Counted from the first letter of the stretch, positions 8,240 to 15,733 are shown. The stretch is 64,000 nt of DNA from M55B118 sp964501715 (GCA_964501715.1 CAZCTR010000002.1:70102-134101), one strand, 5' to 3'. The notes: generated by a model not told the origin, from the sequence alone. A program made the numbers and translations.

Positions 8240-8266
8240 TTAGCAGACGAATTCAAAGAGTGCTAA
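8240..8266 (+). promoter_or_regulatory. CIRCE-like HrcA operator
   Basis: The right half is the perfect GAGTGCTAA (8258-8266). The left half TTAGCAGAC differs from the consensus TTAGCACTC at two positions, and the spacer is the canonical nine bases. HrcA is the known repressor of this element, but hrcA is not in the window. Confidence 0.85.
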
Positions 8267-8290
8267 AACAAAATTTTAGGAGGATTGCAT

Positions 8291-8572
8291 ATGTTGAAAC
8301 CCTTGCATGACAATGTCGTGCTCCAAAAGAAGGCACCTGAATCAAAAACCAAGAGCGGGATCATCCTGACCAGTGACGACCAGGATACCCCGAAGACCGC
8401 CAAGGTCGTCGCAGTAGGGCCGGGAAAGGACGATAAGTCCATGAGCGTCAAGGAAGGCGATGTCGTGGTGTATCGCTCCTTCGGCACCACCGAGGTCGAA
8501 CTCGAAGGCAATGAATACCTGATTATCGAAGAATCCGACATTCTGGCTAAAGTGGAAGGTGATGATCAATGA
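8291..8572 (+). CDS. groES: Co-chaperonin GroES
   Basis: GroES caps the GroEL cylinder during protein folding. The protein is 93 residues, with LKPLHDNVVLQKK at the start, a mobile-loop region (ESKTKSGIILTSD), and the roof and C-terminal GNEYLIIEESDILAKVE. The ATG at 8291 has AGGAGG seven bases upstream, whereas the longer frame starts at a TTG without a site. The stop overlaps groEL by four bases. Heat-shock control through the CIRCE-like operator is expected. Confidence 0.97.
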   Translation: MLKPLHDNVVLQKKAPESKTKSGIILTSDDQDTPKTAKVVAVGPGKDDKSMSVKEGDVVVYRSFGTTEVELEGNEYLIIEESDILAKVEGDDQ

Positions 8573-10185
8573 GCAAAGACATTCTTCATTCTAAAGATGC
8601 GCGTACGCGCATGAAGAAAGGCGTCGACCGCCTGGCCGACACCATCGGTGTCACCATCGGACCGAAAGGTCGCAATGTCGTCCTTGAAAAGAGCTACGGT
8701 TCGCCGCTCATCGCGAATGACGGCGTCACCATCGCCAAGGAGATCTCACTCAAGGACCGTTATGAGAACATGGGCGCCCAACTCGTCCAGGAAGTCGCCT
8801 CCAAGACGAACGACACCGCGGGTGATGGCACCACGACCGCGACATTGCTCGCACAGAACATGATCCATAATGGCATCGTCGCCTTGGACAAGGGCGCCAA
8901 CCCCGTCTTTTTGAGGGAAGGCATCACAAAAGCGAGCAAGGCTGTGAGCGAGAAGATTCTGGAGTATTCCCGTCAGATCGAGACCGACAAGGATGTCGCG
9001 AGTGTCGCGACGGTCTCAAGCGGTAGCGAAGAGATTGGAGACATCATCGCCAAGGCCATGGACAAGGTCGGCAAGGAAGGCGTCATCACAGTCGACGAAT
9101 CCAAAGGGTTCGAAACGGAACTTGACGTGGTTGAGGGCCTGAAATATGACAAGGGATACATCAGTCCCTACATGGTCTCCGACAGGGAGAAAATGGAAGT
9201 CACGCTTGAAGACGCCTACGTGCTTGTGACTGACCAGAAAGTCTCCACCATCAAGGATGTCCTTCCTGTTCTTGAACAGGTCGTGGAGCAGAACAAACCG
9301 CTTTTCATTGTCGCGAGCGACATTGAAAATGAAGTGGTGAGCACCCTTGTCGTGAACAAGTTGCGCGGAACTTTCAACGTCGTCGCGACAAAAGCGCCAT
9401 CGTTCGGCGACAACCAAAAAGAGATGCTCACCGACATCGCATATCTCACGGGCGCGACCTTCTATTCCAAGGAGCTGGACATGGATCTGAAGGAAGCCCA
9501 GCTTGACAACCTCGGCCTCGCGAAGAAAATCATCGTGACCAAGGATTCCACCACCATTTTGGAAGGCGGAGGCACCAAGACGATGATCGACGAAAGGGTC
9601 GAAGAGATCCGCAACAAGATCGAACACGCCGATAGCGAGTATGACAAGAAACAGCTTCGTGAGCGTCTCGGCAAACTGACCAACGGTGTGGCCATGATCA
9701 AAGTCGGCGCGACCACCGAAACCGAGCTCAAGGAGAAGAAACTCCGCATCGAGGACGCCTTGAACGCCACCAAGGCCGCTGTCGAGGAAGGCATTGTCAT
9801 GGGTGGAGGCGCTGTGCTGGTTCAGGCGTACAATGCACTCAAAGACGACCTGAAAAGCGACACTGTCGATGTCCAAAAAGGCATCAACATCGTCTTGAAC
9901 GCCCTCTTGAAACCCATCTACCATATCGCCGAGAACGCGGGTTATGATGGCAATGAGATCGTAGACCAGCAGAAATCGGCGAAAACGGACATGGGCTTCG
10001 ATGCCAAACGCGGAGAATGGGTCAACATGATCGACAAGGGCATCATCGACCCGACCAAAGTCACGAGAAACGCCGTTTTGAACGCTTCTTCCATCGCCGG
10101 CATGTTTGTGACCACAGAAGCCGCGGTCGTCGATTTAGACGACGAGGACGACAATGGGTCATCCATGAGTGGCGGCATGTACTGA
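8569..10185 (+). CDS. groEL: Chaperonin GroEL
   Basis: This is the 60-kDa chaperonin, 538 residues. It shows the ATP-binding segments TIGPKGRNVVLEKS and NDTAGDGTTTATLLAQ, the apical domain, and the intermediate-domain GIVMGGGAVLVQA region. The C-terminal tail is acidic and ends in SSMSGGMY, a shortened version of the usual GGM repeats. It overlaps groES by four bases (ATGA), forming the standard bicistronic operon. The catalytic and hinge motifs look intact. Confidence 0.98.
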   Translation: MSKDILHSKDARTRMKKGVDRLADTIGVTIGPKGRNVVLEKSYGSPLIANDGVTIAKEISLKDRYENMGAQLVQEVASKTNDTAGDGTTTATLLAQNMIHNGIVALDKGANPVFLREGITKASKAVSEKILEYSRQIETDKDVASVATVSSGSEEIGDIIAKAMDKVGKEGVITVDESKGFETELDVVEGLKYDKGYISPYMVSDREKMEVTLEDAYVLVTDQKVSTIKDVLPVLEQVVEQNKPLFIVASDIENEVVSTLVVNKLRGTFNVVATKAPSFGDNQKEMLTDIAYLTGATFYSKELDMDLKEAQLDNLGLAKKIIVTKDSTTILEGGGTKTMIDERVEEIRNKIEHADSEYDKKQLRERLGKLTNGVAMIKVGATTETELKEKKLRIEDALNATKAAVEEGIVMGGGAVLVQAYNALKDDLKSDTVDVQKGINIVLNALLKPIYHIAENAGYDGNEIVDQQKSAKTDMGFDAKRGEWVNMIDKGIIDPTKVTRNAVLNASSIAGMFVTTEAAVVDLDDEDDNGSSMSGGMY

Positions 10186-10192
10186 CTGTCTC

Positions 10193-10230
10193 ACCCCCGT
10201 TACGGCGGGGGTTTTTTATTTTTATTTTTC
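10193..10230 (+). terminator. groESL terminator
   Basis: A CCCCCG/CGGGGG hairpin (10194-10211) is followed by a T-rich tract, eight bases after the groEL stop. Confidence 0.9.
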
Positions 10231-10242
10231 GCATGTCTCCAC

Positions 10243-10375
10243 AAAAAAAGCCGGCCGTTTCGGCTGGCTTTCACTAAGGAGGGATCGGATCCGCTCGATG
10301 CGGAAGATCCGGGAGGTATGAATATGTTGGCGACTGGGTCGGTGTCTGCTTGTCTCATGTGTGATGTGAGGATAC
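10243..10375 (-). ncRNA. Candidate small regulatory RNA
   Basis: A complete transcription unit without a convincing protein frame lies on the minus strand between groEL and the next operon. It has a promoter (10382-10410) and ends in a strong terminator, a GCCGGCC/GGCTGGC-type stem at 10248-10270 followed by seven T. The predicted transcript of about 133 nt contains a central hairpin (10286-10312, CCGC/GCGG core extended by GGAT/ATCC). On either side are unpaired CCTCCC and CCCTCCTTAG segments. These are complementary to the AAGGAGG ribosome binding sites common in this window. It matches no RNA family that I recognise. The end points are predicted from the promoter and terminator. Confidence 0.55.
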
Positions 10376-10381
10376 AACTGA

Positions 10382-10410
10382 ATTATACACGGTTCGAATA
10401 AATCCTTCAA
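10382..10410 (-). promoter_or_regulatory. Promoter of the candidate small RNA
   Basis: TTGAAG (10410-10405) and TATAAT (10387-10382) are separated by exactly 17 bases on the minus strand. No open reading frame with a ribosome binding site follows. Confidence 0.7.
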
Positions 10411-10561
10411 GGTCCAGGACGTTTAAAACGTTTTCCCTTTTCCCATACACCCACACGAGCTGTCTTTGCGTGGATTTCAAGGATGCCTTCATCAGTCCTT
10501 TTTCTTCTTGAAAATATTTTTCAAGCGATCATCAAACGCTTACAATTGGGGGCTGTTTCAG
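10411..10561. other. Non-coding spacer with two palindromes
   Basis: No gene is visible here. Two short perfect inverted repeats stand out: ACGTTT-A-AAACGT at 10419-10431, directly upstream of the small-RNA promoter, and CTTGAAAA-3-TTTTCAAG at 10507-10525. Either could be an operator, but no regulator can be assigned. Confidence 0.4.
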
Positions 10562-10585
10562 AAAAAAAAGCCACATAAGTGGCTT
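10562..10585 (-). terminator. Terminator of the six-gene operon
   Basis: An AAGCCAC/GTGGCTT hairpin is followed on the minus strand by eight T. The stop codon of the last gene lies inside the stem. Confidence 0.88.
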
Positions 10586-11078
10586 ATTGGGTGTTCTGAG
10601 CTTTTTTCCTCGCTTCGACCAAGGTTTTTTCGAAGGCTTCCACATCATCTTTTTGAAGAAAAAGGAAGGTGGTGTATTTCCGGTGGTCCCGTCTGTCTTT
10701 GAACCTGAATATGAGCTTGCGCAGGCCGAACCAACCGTAGATTACGCTGCTCACACGGAAATCCGTGAGGTCGTTCAGGAAGAATTCACGGCTTGCATAG
10801 GTTCTCTCAAACAGGATTTTATGGTTGGTGAAAGACACCTTCAGGTTCTTTACGTTGTAATAATCCCTTGCGAAATATGCCGCCGCAAGCAAGATGCCGA
10901 TGAGATAGAATCCGACATAGTTGAGCGCGACGGATTCACCGATGAAATACCAGGTCTCCCCGCGGGTGAGCGCGTTCACCACCAGCATCGCCGCGGCGCC
11001 GCCGAAAAGGGCGTTGATGAGTGTCGCCGTTATGAGCTGGGCACGGCCGATCCAACGGCTTTCATAGTGTTTGTCCAT
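10584..11078 (-). CDS. Membrane protein with PH-like (DUF304-type) domain
   Basis: This 164-residue protein is last in a six-gene operon. Two hydrophobic segments lie at about residues 17-38 and 52-70. A soluble C-terminal domain of alternating beta segments follows (VKNLKVSFTNHKILFERTYA, then LTDFRVSSVIYGWFGLRKLIF), resembling bacterial PH-like domains of the YdbT/DUF304 sort. GAGGAGG is five bases upstream of the ATG. It starts ten bases after the stop of the NYN-domain gene. The fold assignment is tentative and no biochemical function is known. Confidence 0.75.
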   Translation of the reverse strand: MDKHYESRWIGRAQLITATLINALFGGAAAMLVVNALTRGETWYFIGESVALNYVGFYLIGILLAAAYFARDYYNVKNLKVSFTNHKILFERTYASREFFLNDLTDFRVSSVIYGWFGLRKLIFRFKDRRDHRKYTTFLFLQKDDVEAFEKTLVEARKKAQNTQ

Positions 11079-11088
11079 GGTTGCCTCC

Positions 11089-11874
11089 TCACTGCTTCTT
11101 GTTGCTGATGTAGGCTACTTTGTTCTCTATCTTGACATCGAATTTCTTGTTCTGCCGGAAGAATGTGAGCGGTTTGATGTTCTTGCCGTAGTTCCTTGGA
11201 TGGAAACCCGGGAATTTCTTCTGAAGCAAATCGGCGACAATGCTCCAATAGGCCCAGCCGTCATCTTCCTGGTTGGCCTCGATGATGGATTTGAGCTCCG
11301 CTTCGATCCGTTTGATCGGGGTGATGCTGCTTTGTTCCTTCTTGGCTTTCTCTTGGTCGCCATTGCCGTTTTCCTTGGGTTTCTGAGTTTTTTTCGCAGT
11401 TTTCTTCTGGGGTTTCTCGGTTTCGCCCTTGTCGTCCGCGAGCATCTTGTCGAGGTATCCGAACGCTTCGCAGGCGTTGACAAGGGAAATCGGCGTCTTG
11501 CTCTCGCCCATGCCGAAGACGAACATGTTGTCCTCTCTCAGGCGGGTGACGAGTTTTGTGAAATCAGAGTCGCTTGTGACGAGGCAGAAGCTGTTCACCT
11601 TGCCCGAATACAGAATGTCCATGGCGTCGATGATCAAAGTGAAATCCGAGACGTTCTTGCCCGATGTGTAGGCGTATTGCTGCACGGGGGTCAAGGCGAA
11701 CTCGTTCATCTTGTCCTTCCACTTCTTGAGGTTGTCGGTAGTCCAGTCACCATAGACGCGCCGGTAGTTGATCTTTCCGTATTTGTTGGCCTCATCGATG
11801 ATATATTCTATGTATTTCGGGGAGATGTTCTCCGCATCGATGAGCAGTGCGATGTTCTTGCTTTCTGTTGGCAT
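11089..11874 (-). CDS. NYN-domain putative ribonuclease with OST-HTH (LOTUS) domain
   Basis: This 261-residue protein has two domains. The first 145 residues are a NYN/LabA-type PIN-fold domain with the acidic metal-site residues in LLIDAEN (D13), IIDAMDILYSG and LVTSDSDFTKLV. Such proteins are probable metal-dependent ribonucleases. A lysine-rich linker (about 146-180) leads to a C-terminal OST-HTH domain (about 183-261) containing EDDGWAYWSIV and FPGFHPRNYG, thought to bind RNA. The pairing is widespread and poorly characterised in bacteria. Here it is fifth in an operon with membrane proteins and an ankyrin-type protein, 15 bases after its upstream neighbour. The RNA target is unknown. Confidence 0.88.
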   Translation of the reverse strand: MPTESKNIALLIDAENISPKYIEYIIDEANKYGKINYRRVYGDWTTDNLKKWKDKMNEFALTPVQQYAYTSGKNVSDFTLIIDAMDILYSGKVNSFCLVTSDSDFTKLVTRLREDNMFVFGMGESKTPISLVNACEAFGYLDKMLADDKGETEKPQKKTAKKTQKPKENGNGDQEKAKKEQSSITPIKRIEAELKSIIEANQEDDGWAYWSIVADLLQKKFPGFHPRNYGKNIKPLTFFRQNKKFDVKIENKVAYISNKKQ

Positions 11875-11889
11875 AAGGATTCCTCTTTA

Positions 11890-12180
11890 TTATTTATAGT
11901 ATAGTTGATGAAAGACCCAGGAGAGCAAGATGCCGTCATCATCATTGCCATCGTCGCTATATTGCTCGAAGATGTCGATGAAGGTCTCCCAGAATCTTAT
12001 GACCACAAGCACCATGATGATGGCGATGAATATCAAGGTCTTGATGAAACTGCGCAAGGTTGGGTTGCTGTTGTCGTCGAAAAGGATGAGGACGATGACG
12101 ACGAGATTGAGCAGGGGAACGGCCATGAGTAAAAGAAACATGAACCAGTCCAGAACGCTCAATTGGTTTTTCTGAAACAT
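11890..12180 (-). CDS. Small two-segment membrane protein
   Basis: This 96-residue protein has hydrophobic segments at about residues 10-34 and 46-66. An acidic cluster (YSDDGNDDDG) then precedes a short hydrophobic C-terminus. I recognise no family. It is fourth in the six-gene operon, 15 bases after the ankyrin-type gene and 15 bases before the NYN-domain gene. That spacing is the main argument for shared function. Purine-rich sequence (GAAGGGAAG) lies about 11 bases before the ATG. Confidence 0.7.
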   Translation of the reverse strand: MFQKNQLSVLDWFMFLLLMAVPLLNLVVIVLILFDDNSNPTLRSFIKTLIFIAIIMVLVVIRFWETFIDIFEQYSDDGNDDDGILLSWVFHQLYYK

Positions 12181-12195
12181 GGTGACCGCTTCCCT

Positions 12196-13692
12196 TCAGT
12201 TCAAAAACCTCTGTGATTTTTTGAAGACCGGGGTGTATTGAATGTTTTCCAACGGAACCCCATAGAACCGGTGGATGTAAAACACATCGACCAAGGTCGT
12301 GTGAAGGGTGGCGCTTTTCTCCATTGACCCGTTGGGATTCAGTGTGCATATGATGTGGCCCATGCGGTTGACCGCATAGGACTCGCTTTCCAGTGTCAAC
12401 GGTGTCGCGTGCGTTTTCGCGAAAGATTGGAGGAAGGCGATGAGGTTGTCATCGACCTGGTGGAAATCAAGGCCGAGTCCCAGGGTGGTCTGGGGGTCCT
12501 GTTCGAGATTCGACCCGAACATGTCCTTGAAAGCGTTGATGTCGCCCACATCATAGCCCGAGGCTTCGAGTTCATGCATCAGGGTGTCGCGCACGACTTT
12601 CGTCTCGCATCCCACCATGGTGAGGTACGGGGCGAACACCTCGATGCCGTCCATGTAAAGAAGGCTGTAGAAATCGTCTTCCGACAGTTCGTAAAGGTCG
12701 TGTTCCTCGAGATTCGCGACCACCTTCACCACGCTCATCACATCGACCATGGACATCGGGGTCTCGCCCCTTTGCATGATGTCATAATCCTGAAGCGTGA
12801 GCCCGTGCACGTCCTTCTCGGAGAAATCGAGCAGGTCCGCGAGTTCGAGGGTGAATGAAGCGTCGCGCATGAGAATCTGATGGGGCGCCTTGAAGCCGAG
12901 TGAGGTCGGCACGTTCAAATCCCCGCCGAGCTCGTAAAGGTCGAGTATCGTCTCTGGGTGGGTGGCGTGTCGCAACGCTATATGGACAGGCGTGAGCCCG
13001 AAGCGGTTCCTGCGGTTCAAATCCCATCCGTGCTCGATCAGAAAAGCGGTGATCTCCCTGGTGGCTTTTCTGTCCTTGAGCGTGACGACGTTTTTGAAAA
13101 GGTCCGTATCCATGTAGTCATCGACGCTTCCCACTTCCCTTACAAGATACAGGAGTTCCGGGTGGGCGGAGAGCAGTTCATACATGACATCATAATCGAA
13201 TAAGAATTCATCGCCATGCCATTCTATGAGGAAGTCAAGGATGGTCTTGTCCTCCAAAGCGCGGATGAAAAGCCACTTGAGATACCCGATCGCGATGGGG
13301 TGTTTCTTGTAGAGGGCGATGAAATCATCAGCGTCCCGGAAGGAGATGACATAATCATACATCATGTACAGATGCTCATCGGAGAACTCGAATCGCTCGA
13401 GGGTGGATATCAGAAACTGCTCCCGTTCGAATAGCAACAAAATCACAAGCAGCGAAAGTTCGATGGCATTGGTGAAGTTCGTGTAGTCATACGTATCGAT
13501 GAGGTAGTCAAAGACCGCTTCGCTGTCGTAGGCGATTGCAAGCTCTATGGGGTCGAAGAGGGTCTCTTCCTCCGCATGGGGCTCATAATACCGCACGAAA
13601 GCTTCGACATCATGATTCCTTATGGCCTGGGCCCACGGGATCCATTCGAGAATCTCTTCAGAGTATATGAAATCTATATATGAATCATACAT
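12196..13692 (-). CDS. Ankyrin-repeat-containing protein
   Basis: This is a 498-residue, strongly acidic soluble protein without signal peptide or membrane segment. The N-terminal half consists of divergent helical pairs such as PIELAIAYDSEAVFDYLID. The clearest ankyrin repeats are near residues 220-275 (NRFGLTPVHIALRHATHPE, then LGGDLNVPTSLGFKAPHQIL). The C-terminal 200 residues match nothing I know. It is third in the operon, 15 bases after a 29-codon membrane-peptide gene. Ankyrin repeats mediate protein binding, so it may be a scaffold or adaptor for the membrane partners; this is inference. Confidence 0.8.
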   Translation of the reverse strand: MYDSYIDFIYSEEILEWIPWAQAIRNHDVEAFVRYYEPHAEEETLFDPIELAIAYDSEAVFDYLIDTYDYTNFTNAIELSLLVILLLFEREQFLISTLERFEFSDEHLYMMYDYVISFRDADDFIALYKKHPIAIGYLKWLFIRALEDKTILDFLIEWHGDEFLFDYDVMYELLSAHPELLYLVREVGSVDDYMDTDLFKNVVTLKDRKATREITAFLIEHGWDLNRRNRFGLTPVHIALRHATHPETILDLYELGGDLNVPTSLGFKAPHQILMRDASFTLELADLLDFSEKDVHGLTLQDYDIMQRGETPMSMVDVMSVVKVVANLEEHDLYELSEDDFYSLLYMDGIEVFAPYLTMVGCETKVVRDTLMHELEASGYDVGDINAFKDMFGSNLEQDPQTTLGLGLDFHQVDDNLIAFLQSFAKTHATPLTLESESYAVNRMGHIICTLNPNGSMEKSATLHTTLVDVFYIHRFYGVPLENIQYTPVFKKSQRFLN

Positions 13693-13707
13693 ACATTGAC
13701 ACCACTT

Positions 13708-13797
13708 TCATAATCCGCTTTTGCGCCTGTTCTTGATGGTATAGACGACCACACCCACTAGCATCAGAATGAAAAAACCGAAAAAAAACCAGACCAT
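13708..13797 (-). CDS. 29-residue single-span membrane peptide
   Basis: A short frame of 29 codons starts at the ATG 13797-13795 and ends at TGA. The peptide is a single hydrophobic helix (VWFFFGFFILMLVGVVVYT) with a basic tail (KNRRKSG), a typical small membrane protein. It begins five bases after the stop of the upstream gene and ends 15 bases before the ankyrin-type gene. GGGAG lies about ten bases upstream. The fit in the operon and the composition argue that it is real, but no homology can be claimed. Confidence 0.55.
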   Translation of the reverse strand: MVWFFFGFFILMLVGVVVYTIKNRRKSGL

Positions 13798-13802
13798 GAT
13801 TT

Positions 13803-14360
13803 TCAGCGCTCCCTACCCTGAGGACCGTCCTTGTCCTCGCGAACGTTCAGCATCGATTCCAAGGCGCTGCCAAGGGCGGCTGTCTGGTTGAGGTCCTTCA
13901 TCATGCCGCTGACATTTTGCGAGGTGTGGATGCTCGCATCATCGAAGAGATAAAGGTCCTCGGCACCGAACTGGTTTGAAAAATCCGCGAACACAATGAG
14001 TTTTCTCATCAGCCTCTTGCCAAGAGTCTTGATGCCCATACTCACATAATAGATGAGGATGAAGGGGAAGAAAAGGATGAAGACCAAAACCGACAGCAAT
14101 GAAAAGTAAAACCGGAAATTCTCCCTGACGAAGAGCCTTTTCCTATAGATTTTCGCTTGCAGTGAGATGAAGAAACGAAACACGAAGGCGAACAGGCGTT
14201 CGAGAAGGTAAAAGAGCGATGTGAGGACGAAAAGAATCATGTTGATCAAATACAAAAAAGGCAGGAAAATGGTCTTTAGCACCCGCTCCTTGTTCGTGTA
14301 CTCATGATACCCGCTAAGAAGGCTGAAACTTCTCCATCCGTTCGCAAAAATCTCTTTCAT
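13803..14360 (-). CDS. Membrane protein of unknown function, first gene of the six-gene operon
   Basis: The protein has 185 residues. Two hydrophobic stretches rich in F and L lie at about residues 30-66 and 82-105, each followed by basic residues. A soluble acidic C-terminus follows (ANQFG region to the end, with DLYLFDDASIHTSQN). I recognise no family. The ATG at 14360 has AAAGGA eight bases upstream, which is why it is chosen over an ATG nine codons further out. It heads the operon 13803-10584. Confidence 0.72.
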   Translation of the reverse strand: MKEIFANGWRSFSLLSGYHEYTNKERVLKTIFLPFLYLINMILFVLTSLFYLLERLFAFVFRFFISLQAKIYRKRLFVRENFRFYFSLLSVLVFILFFPFILIYYVSMGIKTLGKRLMRKLIVFADFSNQFGAEDLYLFDDASIHTSQNVSGMMKDLNQTAALGSALESMLNVREDKDGPQGRER

Positions 14361-14385
14361 GGCTACCGTCCTTTCTGACATATAC

Positions 14386-14394
14386 ATTCTATCA
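14386..14394 (-). promoter_or_regulatory. Possible extended -10 promoter of the six-gene operon
   Basis: TGA-TAGAAT, an extended -10 element, lies 26 bases before the first gene. It overlaps the region just after the peroxiredoxin terminator, and no good -35 is visible. Confidence 0.45.
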
Positions 14395-14404
14395 CAATCG
14401 TGTA

Positions 14405-14441
14405 TAAAAAACTACCCTGCGCACACGTACGCGCAGGGTAG
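14405..14441 (-). terminator. Terminator of perR-prx
   Basis: An 11-base-pair stem (CTACCCTGCGC / GCGCAGGGTAG) is followed on the minus strand by a run of T, 18 bases after the peroxiredoxin stop. Confidence 0.9.
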
Positions 14442-14458
14442 AAAATAAAGGAGAACGG

Positions 14459-15151
14459 TTACTTTGTTTCCTTTTTGAAACACATGAACCAATCGAGACA
14501 GTACATGTCCCCATCTTTCGCTTCACTGCGTGCTTTTGCGACGTCCATGGTACTGGCTGGAGGAACGATGGGATCCTCTCCGGGACGCCAGTCCGCCGGA
14601 GTGGCCACGCCATCACTGTCCGTTTTCTGTAGCGCTTGGATGATGCGCTTGATCTCGTCGAAATTCCGACCGGTGGAAAGCGGATAGTAAAGGATGGTTC
14701 GGATCTTGCCTTTCGGGTCGATCACGAATACGGCGCGTACGGCTTGTGTGTCAGACTGATGTGGTTGGATCATCCCGAACTTGTTCGCGACATCCATGGT
14801 GATGTCCTCAATCAGGGGGAATGTGACATCCATGTTCGCCATGTCCCTGAACTTGATTTTTTCGCGGATGGTCCTGAGCCAAGCGATGTGGGAGTGCAGC
14901 GAATCCACACTGAGGCCGATGAGTTCCGTGTTCATCGCCTTGAACTCATCCTGCATCTTGGCGAAAGTCATGAATTCAGTCGTGCATACGGGGGTGAAGT
15001 CCGCCGGATGACTGAAAAGAATGACCCACTTCCCTTCGTAATCCTTAGGGAAATTGATGTCCCCTTGTGTGGTCACCGCCTTGAATTCCGGCGCATCGTC
15101 GCCGATCAAAGGCATTCTTGGTACTGCGTTCTCTTTGGTTTCCTCTTCCAT
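14459..15151 (-). CDS. Peroxiredoxin, Prx6-like
   Basis: This 230-residue thiol peroxidase reduces hydrogen peroxide and organic peroxides. The peroxidatic cysteine is in HPADFTPVCTTEF near residue 50. The C-terminal dimerisation domain contains PADWRPGED and ends with two further cysteines in YCLDWFMC, spaced as in archaeal-type Prx6 enzymes. The ATG at 15151 has AAAGG nine bases upstream. It follows perR after 34 bases, so peroxide sensing and detoxification are probably cotranscribed. The natural reductant is unknown. Confidence 0.94.
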   Translation of the reverse strand: MEEETKENAVPRMPLIGDDAPEFKAVTTQGDINFPKDYEGKWVILFSHPADFTPVCTTEFMTFAKMQDEFKAMNTELIGLSVDSLHSHIAWLRTIREKIKFRDMANMDVTFPLIEDITMDVANKFGMIQPHQSDTQAVRAVFVIDPKGKIRTILYYPLSTGRNFDEIKRIIQALQKTDSDGVATPADWRPGEDPIVPPASTMDVAKARSEAKDGDMYCLDWFMCFKKETK

Positions 15152-15185
15152 TAGTCTCAACCTTTCAAAATATATTCAAACTGGA

Positions 15186-15593
15186 TCAACCGGTTTGCTG
15201 GCAGCTGGGACAGACACCATAGTACATGAGTTTGCGCTCTTCAACAGAAAAATCCGACAGCGCATCCTCGGACGCACTTTCGGGATACACCCCTTCGATG
15301 TCGAACACCTCGCCACATTTTCGGCATTTGAAATGCGCATGGGGGTGGTCCGGAAGGTCATAGCGCAACTGGTCCTCTTCAAGGTCCAAAGTGGTGACCA
15401 GGTTTTTCTCTGAGAGAAGGTGCAGGGTGTTGTAGACGGTCGTCCTGGACAGGGTCGGGATATCCGGGGAAAGCGCCTGGTGGATATCCTCCGCGCTGGG
15501 ATGGATGCGATGGTGCCTCAAGTAGTCATAGATGCTCACCCTTGTGAATGATGGACGAATGCCGTGCTCACGGAGTATTTTGCTGGTTTCCAT
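15186..15593 (-). CDS. perR: Fur-family peroxide regulator, PerR type
   Basis: This 135-residue repressor has an N-terminal winged helix (recognition region LSRTTVYNTLHLL). Its metal-binding domain carries the structural zinc ligands CRKCG and CPSCQ and a histidine-rich HPHAHF segment, where PerR proteins bind regulatory iron or manganese. AAGGAGGGG lies five bases upstream of the ATG, and a PerR-box-like palindrome overlaps that site. The adjacent peroxiredoxin and the operator favour PerR over Fur or Zur, but the metal cannot be proved from sequence. Confidence 0.88.
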   Translation of the reverse strand: METSKILREHGIRPSFTRVSIYDYLRHHRIHPSAEDIHQALSPDIPTLSRTTVYNTLHLLSEKNLVTTLDLEEDQLRYDLPDHPHAHFKCRKCGEVFDIEGVYPESASEDALSDFSVEERKLMYYGVCPSCQQTG

Positions 15594-15605
15594 GGAAACC
15601 CCTCC

Positions 15606-15637
15606 TTGTAATAGTTACAAGATTGAAATAATTACAT
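15606..15637 (-). promoter_or_regulatory. PerR-box-like operator, one strong and one degenerate copy
   Basis: TTGTAACTATTACAA (15620-15606) is a near-perfect palindrome matching the TTATAATNATTATAA pattern of Bacillus PerR boxes. A second, weaker copy (ATGTAATTATTTCAA) occupies 15637-15623. Both lie between the -10 element and the perR start, and the first abuts the ribosome binding site, consistent with autoregulation. Confidence 0.75.
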
Positions 15638-15641
15638 TTTC

Positions 15642-15669
15642 ATTATACATCATCGATTCAATTTGTCAA
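15642..15669 (-). promoter_or_regulatory. perR promoter
   Basis: TTGACA (15669-15664) and TATAAT (15647-15642) are spaced 16 bases apart on the minus strand. Confidence 0.82.
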
Positions 15670-15704
15670 GTTGTGTTCTTCTTTATGTATATGAGGGGAT
15701 ACGC

Positions 15705-15710
15705 TATAAT
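15705..15710 (+). promoter_or_regulatory. -10 element of the small acetyltransferase gene
   Basis: A perfect TATAAT lies 23 bases before the start codon and is divergent from the perR promoter. No good -35 is visible. Confidence 0.5.
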
Positions 15711-15733
15711 GAAATCGAAAGGAAAGTGATAGG

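Noticed and set aside
10324..10401. A 25-codon plus-strand frame after groEL with GGAGG seven bases before its ATG
   Set aside because: The GGAGG motifs here are the antisense of the CCTCC segments of the candidate small RNA, the frame follows the groESL terminator, and no plus-strand promoter is visible.
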